DNA of 7,834 nucleotides. It comes from Chloroflexota bacterium (GTDB lineage Archaea > Iainarchaeota > Iainarchaeia > Iainarchaeales > GCA-2688035). The stretch lies in the NCBI GenBank assembly GCA_030634785.1, contig DAOWAC010000042.1:1-7834 (forward strand). The letters are read 5' to 3'. Positions 1 through 5,081 of the stretch are shown piece after piece. A program made the translations under genes and the position numbers. Each line of letters starts with the position of its first letter. Positions within the stretch are counted from its first letter, which is position 1. Below the pieces are notes generated by a model. That model was not told the DNA's origin. It did no database searches and was given only the letters and a program-made list of their open reading frames with translations.

Positions 1-158
1 TCAACAAATTGCCCGCGGTGAACCTTTCCTTTAGTTGCAACAAAGTCAAGGCTTCCTGGTGAAGGACCCTCCAGGCTGCTGATTACAGTCCCAATATTTT
101 CATTTCCCTGCCCTTTTTCCTTTACTGTTTCCTTTTTATCCAAAAAAAAATCACTCAA
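1..158 (-). CDS. herA: HerA-type bipolar DNA translocase/helicase, N-terminal fragment (HAS-barrel start), runs off left edge
   Basis: Only the first 52 codons are visible. HerA is a hexameric ATPase that pumps along duplex DNA and works with NurA in resecting DNA ends. In the reading frame, residues 22-52 read IGTVISSLEGPSPGS followed by an LDFV.A..GKVHRGQFV stretch, which fits the HAS-barrel domain that opens HerA proteins; the ATPase domain lies outside the window. An in-frame TAA at 171-173 limits the start, and no in-frame ATG or GTG exists before the HAS motif, so TTG at 156-158 is the only reasonable start. The first 21 residues are a polar, probably flexible lead. It is the third gene after nurA and the zinc ribbon, 33 bp behind the latter. 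The identity rests on the HAS pattern plus linkage to nurA; another HAS-barrel ATPase remains possible. Confidence 0.75.
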   Translation of the reverse strand, partial: MSDFFLDKKETVKEKGQGNENIGTVISSLEGPSPGSLDFVATKGKVHRGQFV

Positions 159-191
159 CGTTTTCCTGTTCCCTTAGACCCTTTTCAAAAA

Positions 192-380
192 TCAGCCAAT
201 ATTTTCCTTTCGCCTTACTTCCTTTGCAAATTGGACATTGCCCTTTACGGCAATTCCTTCATAATTGCATTTAATGCATTTATATTGGTCACCAAGCTTT
301 CCCCCAAGTAGCCAACACATGTCAGTGCTTCCGCAGACAGGACATACAATAAATTCTTTTTCTTTTTTACCCAATTTCAC
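192..380 (-). CDS. Small zinc-ribbon protein between nurA and herA
   Basis: A 62-residue protein with two CxxC knuckles, Cys13-Pro-Val-Cys16-Gly and Cys35-Ile-Lys-Cys38, separated by 18 residues, a classic zinc ribbon. A further Cys22 lies inside the loop. The C-terminal 20 residues are basic. No enzymatic residues are seen, so a nucleic-acid or protein-binding role is inferred. It starts 3 bp after the nurA stop: the stop and the ribosome site overlap in TGAGGTGTG. The listed start is GTG at 378-380, but the GAGGTG site directly abuts it, while TTG at 372-374 (codon 3) sits 5 bases beyond the site, so the true start may be two residues shorter. Position inside the nurA-herA operon suggests a role linked to DNA-end processing, but this is context only. 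Confidence 0.8.
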   Translation of the reverse strand: MKLGKKEKEFIVCPVCGSTDMCWLLGGKLGDQYKCIKCNYEGIAVKGNVQFAKEVRRKENIG

Positions 381-383
381 ACC

Positions 384-1481
384 TCAAAAAGGCCTGTTGT
401 CCCGCCTTAGCCTTAATTTAAATCCCTTGTTCAATTTGTTTAAAATCTTGTCGTAAACAATTTCAATTTCCTGAGAATGAAGTTTTGCATGCAAATCCGC
501 TTCTATTAAAATTGAAGGATAGGCATATTCTCTGTGCATGCAACTTTGAGCAAAAACCATTGAAGCAATTTTTGAAGCATGCTTTGAAATGCTGTCTCCA
601 TTTTGATGCAAAAATTCAACACGCAGGGGTCTGTCAAAAGAAACAGGTTTTAGGTAAAAAGCTTTAACGCTATTTGACCATTTTTCATCAAAATCCATTA
701 AAATAGGATGCTGTCCAGTACTTGCAGTATAACTAAATGCAAAACTTCGTTCACCTTCTTTTAGTAAATAATCCAAAAGAATTGCATCATAACAACCTTC
801 AAGCTGCCATGAAAGATTTTTTTGATTTGTAAGAAGCTGTTCTTGTAAAATCTGCCTAAAACGAGAACCCCTGCTGTCTTCAACACATCCAACAAGCTCG
901 CAATTGTTTTTTTTGGCAATCTCGTACAATGACTGGAATTGTTCAAGCATTTCATGATAATCGCTTTTAATTCCGCTTTCTTTTCTTGGCTTGTCAGCAT
1001 ATTGTGGAACAATGCTTCCGTCAAGGAAACAAAATTCTGGAAAAAACTTTTCAATAAGCGATTTTGCGGTTTCAACTTCTTTAATTAATCTTTGAATGCT
1101 TTTGCTGCACTGAAACTCATCTGCCTCCAAGCCAGCTTTACTAAGGCTTGGTTCAGGAAAAGCATAAAAGCTTGGAAAGTAATCGGCTTTTGCAAGCTTG
1201 TTTTTTTTATAATCAAACATTGCACCAATTGCCCTTATTAGCACAAGGTCCAGTGCAAAAAGGTCCTTGTCAACAAAGCCAGAGTCAACGCCGGCAATTT
1301 TGCAGTTTAATGCTGTTTTTTCCACAGAAATTATAAGCCTTTCTTCCACGAGTTCCGGCGAGCCAGACTCAAGCAAATTCAAGTTTGTTAAAGGCAAAAG
1401 CTTTTCGCTTAAAAGCTTTCTTTTTAGATCCAATTCAGAAATGCTTTCCACTGCTTCATTTATTACACTGGTAATTTCCAT
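384..1481 (-). CDS. nurA: NurA domain 5'-3' nuclease
   Basis: NurA is the dimeric, metal-dependent nuclease that binds the HerA hexamer and degrades the 5' strand at DNA ends during archaeal homologous recombination. The 365-residue protein has the family's RNase H-like motif series: GVDSG with Asp66, followed by the LDLVLIRAIGAMF strand (78-89); FLDGS with Asp154; VEDSRGSRF with Asp202; PLRVEF with Glu289; and the C-terminal YPSILIEADLH element with Tyr321, Glu327-Asp329 and His331. Asp66, Asp154 and Asp202 are the likely metal ligands, by family analogy. Length is typical. ATG at 1479-1481 is preceded by no Shine-Dalgarno sequence but by a TATA-like box centred about 28 bp upstream, so the message is probably leaderless. 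It is the first gene of the nurA, zinc ribbon, herA operon. Confidence 0.9.
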   Translation of the reverse strand: MEITSVINEAVESISELDLKRKLLSEKLLPLTNLNLLESGSPELVEERLIISVEKTALNCKIAGVDSGFVDKDLFALDLVLIRAIGAMFDYKKNKLAKADYFPSFYAFPEPSLSKAGLEADEFQCSKSIQRLIKEVETAKSLIEKFFPEFCFLDGSIVPQYADKPRKESGIKSDYHEMLEQFQSLYEIAKKNNCELVGCVEDSRGSRFRQILQEQLLTNQKNLSWQLEGCYDAILLDYLLKEGERSFAFSYTASTGQHPILMDFDEKWSNSVKAFYLKPVSFDRPLRVEFLHQNGDSISKHASKIASMVFAQSCMHREYAYPSILIEADLHAKLHSQEIEIVYDKILNKLNKGFKLRLRRDNRPF

Positions 1482-1504
1482 TCAGTAAAATAAAGAAAAA
1501 GGGC

Positions 1505-1513
1505 ATTTAAAAG
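1505..1513 (-). promoter_or_regulatory. TATA-like box of the nurA operon
   Basis: On the minus strand this reads CTTTTAAAT, within AAGCTTTTAAATGCC. Its centre lies about 28 bp from the nurA ATG, the archaeal TBP-site distance for transcription starting at or next to the start codon. The absence of a Shine-Dalgarno sequence at nurA agrees with a leaderless transcript. Confidence 0.55.
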
Positions 1514-1536
1514 CTTGTGTAGAGCAGGCTTCCGGT

Positions 1537-1563
1537 AAACTTTTTCTTAGAAAGAAAAAGTTT
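1537..1563. repeat. Perfect 12-bp inverted repeat (hairpin, 3-base loop)
   Basis: AAACTTTTTCTT (1537-1548) is exactly repeated as its reverse complement at 1552-1563 around the loop AGA. Such a perfect, tight palindrome is unlikely by chance even in A/T-rich DNA. It could be a hairpin terminator element, a dispersed palindromic repeat of this genome, or the edge of a small mobile element. It lies upstream of the nurA TATA-like box. Confidence 0.75.
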
Positions 1564-1580
1564 GCAAAAATTTGCAAAAA
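1561..1580. repeat. Tandem 10-bp duplication
   Basis: TTTGCAAAAA occurs twice back to back. The first copy overlaps the right arm of the adjacent hairpin by three bases. A target-site-like or slippage duplication are both possible. Confidence 0.7.
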
Positions 1581-1790
1581 GAGCCAATTGTCTAAAAAAA
1601 GGGCAATGGCTTCCGACTGGTAATGTTTTCTGATGGCAAGCACCATATCAACATATTCAACGCGAGCTCTTTTCGCCCAGAACTTTCTCTTTTTTTGGAA
1701 ACTTTTGAAGAAATTCTCCTTTTAGGCACATTAAACAGTTGTCATTGGGAAATTTAAAACCATGCTTTTTTTTCAAAAAAAAACAGAAAA

Positions 1791-1800
1791 CTATTTAAAT
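1791..1800 (+). promoter_or_regulatory. TATA-like box for the gene at 1846
   Basis: CTATTTAAAT is centred about 50 bp upstream of the ATG. With archaeal spacing, transcription would begin near 1822 and give a leader of about 24 bases, long enough to contain the weak AAGTGA ribosome site at 1835-1840. Confidence 0.5.
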
Positions 1801-1845
1801 CAGGGCATTCTTATTCTGTTAAGAGATTTTTTCAAGTGAAATAAT

Positions 1846-2172
1846 ATGAAACAAGCAACATTTTTGATAAAAAACATTGTAAGCAAGTGGCGGCCTCCTT
1901 TTGGAAAGGATATTTCCGAAATGGAAATGACTATTTCAGAGGGAAAAAGCTTTGACACAATACCAAAAGAAGGCTCTATTTTTAAGCTTGTAAAATGCGA
2001 CGGAAACAAGGCATTGGTTGAATTCAGTGCAAAATTTACACTAAAGGGTCATCTTCATCCAAGAAACAGACAAATCTGGATTGACAAAGAAGAACCAGTA
2101 AGCTTTACCTATTTATGGGGCGAAGACGGAATAACAAAAAATCTTAAACTCAAAGAAATAATAACGGAATAA
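1846..2172 (+). CDS. Unrecognised 108-residue protein
   Basis: I do not recognise a family. The protein is short, near neutral and appears rich in beta strands: segments around residues 44-50, 56-66 and 76-91 alternate hydrophobic and polar residues, with one cysteine at 51 and a GHLHPRNRQIW segment at 68-78. There is no signal peptide, membrane segment or obvious catalytic motif. It has its own TATA-like box and a weak Shine-Dalgarno sequence (AAGTGA) six bases before the ATG, both supporting it as a real gene. A second unknown gene follows 22 bp downstream on the same strand, so the two are probably co-transcribed. Confidence 0.7.
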   Translation: MKQATFLIKNIVSKWRPPFGKDISEMEMTISEGKSFDTIPKEGSIFKLVKCDGNKALVEFSAKFTLKGHLHPRNRQIWIDKEEPVSFTYLWGEDGITKNLKLKEIITE

Positions 2173-2194
2173 AAACAAAAAAAAGTGATTTTGA

Positions 2195-2722
2195 ATGAAA
2201 AGAGTAAGAACAATTAAACAGGCAGCAAAAATAAACCCAAGTAATGCTAAAAGAAGAAAAAGAACAGGTTTAACCAAAACCCAGAAACAGGCGATTGAAA
2301 ATAGAGTAGAATGTCAAAAGAGCCTGTTGAGTTCTATTAAATCAATTCCAAAAGGACAGTATAGTTTAAGTGGCTTGAGCAGTATGATTGTAAGAGGAGG
2401 CATTTTAAAAAACCCAAGCGAAACACGCTTAAATGAAATTTTAAAACAACCAAAAATAAGAAATGCCTTAAAAAAACAAGGGATAACAATAACCATTAGA
2501 ACAATGGCAAAACATAACAAGAATCCAAAACTAAAAGAACAACTTATTCAAACATTAATTAAATTGAATAAACAAAACTGGCCCGGATTTCCAAAAGACC
2601 TAAGCCCTAATTCGTTTGGAAATTTTCTTATAAAGGAAAAAAAGACAGACTACAAAAGCTCCAACAGTATAAGGTTTATTATTCAGGATCTAATTGATAA
2701 AGACAAAATAAGACTGCCATAA
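2195..2722 (+). CDS. Very basic unrecognised protein, possibly nucleic-acid binding
   Basis: The 175-residue product is strongly basic, with a KRVR start and an AKRRKRTG patch at residues 18-25, a long helical stretch (27-50), and a C-terminal segment (137-174) that reads like a winged-helix fold: SPNSFGNFLIKE, then SNSIRFIIQDLIDKDKIRL. A similar but weaker pattern at 53-96 (SLSGLSSMI, then TRLNEILKQPKIRNAL) suggests a possible duplicated domain; this is read by eye only. No cysteine clusters, signal peptide or membrane segment. GTGAT at 2185-2189, five bases before ATG, is a good ribosome site. DNA or RNA binding is an inference from charge and helix pattern. It may form an operon with the preceding unknown gene. 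Confidence 0.7.
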   Translation: MKRVRTIKQAAKINPSNAKRRKRTGLTKTQKQAIENRVECQKSLLSSIKSIPKGQYSLSGLSSMIVRGGILKNPSETRLNEILKQPKIRNALKKQGITITIRTMAKHNKNPKLKEQLIQTLIKLNKQNWPGFPKDLSPNSFGNFLIKEKKTDYKSSNSIRFIIQDLIDKDKIRLP

Positions 2723-2734
2723 AAGAGTAGAAAG

Positions 2735-2743
2735 CTTTAAAAA
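2735..2743 (+). promoter_or_regulatory. TATA-like box of the arsR-iscS-iscU operon
   Basis: CTTTAAAAA (in AAAGCTTTAAAAAC) is centred about 27 bp upstream of the ATG at 2766, so transcription should begin at or within a base or two of the start codon. No Shine-Dalgarno sequence precedes the ATG, in keeping with a leaderless message. Confidence 0.6.
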
Positions 2744-2747
2744 CAGT

Positions 2748-2767
2748 ATATGAACCATAGTTCATAT
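2748..2767. promoter_or_regulatory. Palindromic operator candidate over the arsR start
   Basis: ATATGAAC (2748-2755) and GTTCATAT (2760-2767) are perfect 8-bp inverted arms around CATA. The right arm includes the first two bases of the regulator's ATG and the expected transcription start. A 20-bp dyad is the usual size of an ArsR-dimer site, and its position would block polymerase, so negative autoregulation is inferred. Confidence 0.65.
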
Positions 2768-3089
2768 GAAAACTGATTCAACTCCTTATCATTTGTGTTT
2801 GGAAGTATTAGGAAATCCTTTGAGAGTAAATCTCATCAAAGAACTTGGAAAGAAACCTAAAAGCGTTGGCAAACTTGTAAAAACACTTGGAGAAGAACAA
2901 AGTAAAATAAGCCATTCTTTGGCTGCTTTAAAGAAATGTAATTTTGTTAAATCTGAAAAAGATGGAAAGAAAACAATTTACAGCCTTAGTGAAAGTTTGC
3001 TTAAAAAAATCGAAGGCGAAAATCTTTTTGAAGCTCTTGAAAAGCACTACAAAGAACACAGCCGTAAATGCTGGAGATGTAACAAATAA
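2766..3089 (+). CDS. ArsR-family winged-helix regulator with C-terminal CxxC, upstream of iscSU
   Basis: A 107-residue winged-helix repressor of the ArsR/SmtB type. After a short lead come LGNPLRVNLIKEL (15-27), the recognition helix region EEQSKISHSLAALKKCNFV (43-61), and the wing with DGKKTIYSL (66-74). It lacks the classic ELCVCD metal site in the helix before the recognition helix. Its cysteines are instead Cys11, Cys58 at the end of the recognition helix, and Cys102-Trp-Arg-Cys105 at the extreme C-terminus, with His94 and His98 nearby. These could bind metal, an iron-sulfur cluster or sense thiol state, which is inference. It leads the iscS-iscU operon with a 16-bp gap. A palindrome over its own start suggests autoregulation. 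The context parallels IscR or SufR control of cluster assembly in bacteria, by an unrelated or distantly related protein. Confidence 0.85.
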   Translation: MKTDSTPYHLCLEVLGNPLRVNLIKELGKKPKSVGKLVKTLGEEQSKISHSLAALKKCNFVKSEKDGKKTIYSLSESLLKKIEGENLFEALEKHYKEHSRKCWRCNK

Positions 3090-3105
3090 CACAGGTAATT
3101 ATACT

Positions 3106-4260
3106 ATGACTAAACGAGTTTACTTAGACCACGCTGCTACAACCCCTTTGGACAAAAGGGTTTTGAAGGTAATGGAACCGTATTTTTCTGAAAAATTTGG
3201 CAATGCTGCAAGCACCCATTTTTTTGGAGAAGAAGCAGAGGAAGCTGTTGAAAAAGCGAGGGAAGACATTGCAAAAGCAATTAATGCAAAACCTGGTGAA
3301 ATTTATTTTACTTCAGGAGGAACAGAATCAGACAATCTGGCTCTTGCAGGAATTATGAGAACTGGAAAAAAATGCGAACAGCTTGTGACAAGCAATATAG
3401 AGCACCATGCTATAATACGAACTGCTGATTCATTAAAAAAAGAGGGTTTTGAAACAAAATTTCTATCAGTCAACAAAAAGGGATTTATACAAATTGAAGA
3501 TGTTGAAAAGGCCTTGAAGAAAAAAACAAGACTTGTTTCAGTAATGCATGCAAATAATGAAATTGGCACAATCCAGCCAATAAAAGAAATTGGAGAAGCC
3601 TGCCATAAAAAGGAAACTTTGTTCCACTCAGATGCAGTTCAAACAGTTGGAAAGGAAAAAATAGATGTTGAAAAAATGAATATTGACATGCTTTCGGCTT
3701 CAGCACACAAATTTTACGGACCAAAAGGAGTTGGCTTTTTGTTCAAAAGGGAAGAAATTAAAATTGAACCATTAATGTTTGGAGGAAGCCATGAAAAAGG
3801 ATTAAGACCAAGCACATCGAATACACCAGGCATTGTTGGAATGGCAAAAGCATTAAAAATTGGAATAATAGAAATGGATGAAGAAAATGCCAGAGAAAAA
3901 AAAATGCGTGACAGACTGGTAAAAGAATCTTTGGAAATTAAAAACAGCTGGATTAACGGAGGGTTTCCAAAAATTGCAGGATGTGCTCCGTTAGGATTTG
4001 ACTTTGTAGAAGGACAAAGCATGTTACTAATGCTAAGTGACAAAGGCATTGCAGCAAGCACTGGAAGCGCATGTAACAGCGAGGGGCTTCTGCCAAGCCA
4101 TGTGTTAACGGCACTGGGTTTGCCACGCGTTAAATGCCACGGAAGTCTTAGGTTTACTTTAGGACGAGAAAATACAGACACTGACATAGACTATGTGTTG
4201 GAAGTTTTGCCACCAATTGTAAAAAAACTCAGGGAAATAAGCCCTTTGAGAGGAAAATAA
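3106..4260 (+). CDS. iscS: Cysteine desulfurase, IscS/NifS group
   Basis: A PLP enzyme that takes sulfur from cysteine, giving alanine and a protein persulfide that is passed to a scaffold. In the 384-residue product: the N-terminal YLDHAATTP (6-14), the PLP-stacking histidines in IEHHAI (His100-His101), NNEIGTIQP with Asn151, SDAVQ with Asp176 and Gln179, and SASAHKFYGPKG with the PLP lysine Lys202. The catalytic Cys323 lies in TGSACNSEGLLPSHVL, a long mobile loop typical of the IscS/NifS group rather than SufS. Length is slightly under the usual 390-400. ATG 3106 is chosen because it lies directly before the conserved YLDHAATTP; AGGT at 3093-3096 is a possible ribosome site. The same frame is open upstream to 2944, but that overlaps arsR and carries no family sequence. 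One base separates its stop from iscU. Confidence 0.95.
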   Translation: MTKRVYLDHAATTPLDKRVLKVMEPYFSEKFGNAASTHFFGEEAEEAVEKAREDIAKAINAKPGEIYFTSGGTESDNLALAGIMRTGKKCEQLVTSNIEHHAIIRTADSLKKEGFETKFLSVNKKGFIQIEDVEKALKKKTRLVSVMHANNEIGTIQPIKEIGEACHKKETLFHSDAVQTVGKEKIDVEKMNIDMLSASAHKFYGPKGVGFLFKREEIKIEPLMFGGSHEKGLRPSTSNTPGIVGMAKALKIGIIEMDEENAREKKMRDRLVKESLEIKNSWINGGFPKIAGCAPLGFDFVEGQSMLLMLSDKGIAASTGSACNSEGLLPSHVLTALGLPRVKCHGSLRFTLGRENTDTDIDYVLEVLPPIVKKLREISPLRGK

Positions 4261-4261
4261 A

Positions 4262-4651
4262 ATGTTCAGTAAAAAAACAATGGAAGTTTTCAGAAACCCA
4301 AAACACGTTGGCTTCATCAAAGACGCTGACGGCATAGGCAGGGTTGGAAATCCATCCTGTGGCGACATAATGTGGGTTTATATTAAAGTAAAACAGAAAA
4401 ACGGAAAAGAAATTCTGGAAGATGTAAAAGTAAAAACTTTTGGATGTGTTGCTGCAATTGCAACAGCAAGCACTGTTGGAGAAATTGCAATAGGCAAAGC
4501 GCTGGACAAAGCCATTGCAATAACAGAAAAAGATATTGCAAAAAAATTAGGTGGGCTTCCAAAAGAAAAAATGCATTGTTCAACACTTTCCAAAAAAGGA
4601 TTAAAAGCAGCAATTGAAGACTATAGAAATAAAAAGGAAAAGGCTGATTAA
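4262..4651 (+). CDS. iscU: IscU/NifU-N type iron-sulfur cluster scaffold
   Basis: The scaffold on which the cluster is built with sulfur from IscS before transfer to target proteins. The 129-residue product keeps the three ligand cysteines: Cys33 in GNPSCGD, Cys62 in TFGCVAAIATAS, and Cys106 in MHCSTLSKKGLKAAIEDY, with His105 beside it. It also keeps Asp35, the residue next to the cluster site that controls cluster stability. Val63 takes the place of the glycine more commonly found in the FGCG motif, a mild divergence. Length matches stand-alone IscU; no C-terminal Nfu domain is fused. The ATG is one base after the iscS stop and is preceded by GAGAGG at 4248-4253 inside the end of iscS, so translation is probably coupled. 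No hscA, hscB, ferredoxin or SUF genes are present nearby. Confidence 0.93.
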   Translation: MFSKKTMEVFRNPKHVGFIKDADGIGRVGNPSCGDIMWVYIKVKQKNGKEILEDVKVKTFGCVAAIATASTVGEIAIGKALDKAIAITEKDIAKKLGGLPKEKMHCSTLSKKGLKAAIEDYRNKKEKAD

Positions 4652-4706
4652 TAAATAACTTAAGAAGTAATAAGTAACTTGAAAAATAATAAGTAACTTA
4701 GGTGAA
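4650..4706. repeat. Three 12-bp motif copies at exact 19-bp period
   Basis: AATAAGTAACTT is found exactly at 4669-4680 and 4688-4699 and with one change (AATAAATAACTT) at 4650-4661, so starts are 19 bp apart. The 7-bp linkers differ. The first copy begins inside the iscU stop codon and the last ends one base before the AGGTGA ribosome site of pth2. It could be an array of protein-binding sites or a product of slippage. The array is too short in unit and linker to be a CRISPR. Confidence 0.8.
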
Positions 4707-4712
4707 AATGAA

Positions 4713-5054
4713 ATGGTTTTAAAGCAGGCAATAGTAATAAGGACAGACCTCAAAATGGGAAGAGGAAAGATAGCTGCACAAAGCGCTCATGCAAGCGTTA
4801 CAGCACTTGAAAAAGTTACAACAGCAGCTTACAATGCATGGGTTGCTCAGGGAATGAAAAAAATTGTTCTCAAAACAGGAAGCAAAAAAGAACTACTTGA
4901 TCTTTTTATGCGAGCAAAAAAAATGCTTCCAACGGCATTAATTAAGGACGCAGGCATGACACAAATAAAACCAGGAACAGTTACATGTATTGCAATAGGT
5001 CCAGCGGAAGAAATTGACATAAATCTACTTACAAAAGATATGAAACTGCTTTAA
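4713..5054 (+). CDS. pth2: Peptidyl-tRNA hydrolase, archaeal/eukaryotic Pth2 type
   Basis: Pth2 releases tRNAs from stalled peptidyl-tRNA by cutting the ester bond. The 113-residue product covers the whole family length. It opens with the hydrophobic strand QAIVIRTDL, then KMGRGKIAAQSAHAS (14-28), the family signature with Lys19, Gln23 and His26, followed by a long helix. The second signature, LIKDAGMTQIKPGT (76-89), includes Asp79, Thr83 and Gln84. It ends with the strand TCIAIGPAE (91-99). The ATG at 4713 is seven bases beyond AGGTGA (4700-4705). An earlier ATG at 4708 in another frame gives only four codons and ends at 4722 inside pth2. The gene is 61 bp after iscU on the same strand and may be co-transcribed with it, or may start from the repeat region between them. 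Confidence 0.95.
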   Translation: MVLKQAIVIRTDLKMGRGKIAAQSAHASVTALEKVTTAAYNAWVAQGMKKIVLKTGSKKELLDLFMRAKKMLPTALIKDAGMTQIKPGTVTCIAIGPAEEIDINLLTKDMKLL

Positions 5055-5067
5055 TTTCAACGCTATG

Positions 5068-5075
5068 AAAAAAAA
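5068..5075 (-). terminator. T8 tract after the minus-strand cysteine-pair gene
   Basis: Reading leftward from the stop at 5082, the minus strand gives TTGATTTTTTTTCAT. An uninterrupted run of eight T in the 27-bp gap between convergent genes fits an archaeal oligo-T terminator. Confidence 0.5.
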
Positions 5076-5081
5076 TCAACA

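Larger units (their letters stand above)
1482..1845. other. 364-bp stretch without a convincing gene
   Basis: This interval lies between divergent transcription units. It contains the nurA promoter, a perfect hairpin (1537-1563), a tandem 10-bp duplication (1561-1580), an imperfect stem pairing AGCCAATTG (1582-1590) with CAATGGCT (1604-1611), and two copies of GGCTTCCG (1527-1534 and 1608-1615). A T8-C-A9 palindrome lies at 1766-1783, and the TATA-like box of the rightward gene at 1791-1800. On the minus strand a frame from ATG 1646 to TGA 1482 (54 codons, stop abutting the nurA ATG) is open and continues upstream without a start to about 1729. It may be a decayed gene. I see no tRNA and no recognisable structured RNA. 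Confidence 0.6.

Noticed and set aside
761..1075. 104-codon frame on the minus strand.
   Set aside because: It lies within nurA in another frame, between the nurA catalytic motifs, and has no ribosome site.
1766..1783. T8-C-A9 palindrome as an operator.
   Set aside because: Simple homopolymer runs arise easily in this A/T-rich sequence, so the symmetry has little weight.
1482..1845. tRNA, SRP RNA or RNase P RNA in the gene-free stretch.
   Set aside because: No TTCRA arm, acceptor pairing or conserved SRP/RNase P core could be found; the sequence is too A/T rich for archaeal structural RNAs of these kinds.
2944..3105. Upstream extension of the iscS frame to an ATG at 2944.
   Set aside because: It overlaps arsR in another frame, has no cysteine-desulfurase sequence, and the family's conserved N-terminus begins right after ATG 3106.
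3714..4187. Long open frame of 157 codons on the minus strand.
   Set aside because: It is the antisense shadow of iscS, whose catalytic motifs lie on the plus strand; the antisense product has no family pattern.
4650..4706. CRISPR array.
   Set aside because: The repeat is 12 bp with 7-bp linkers, far below CRISPR repeat and spacer sizes, and no cas genes are present.
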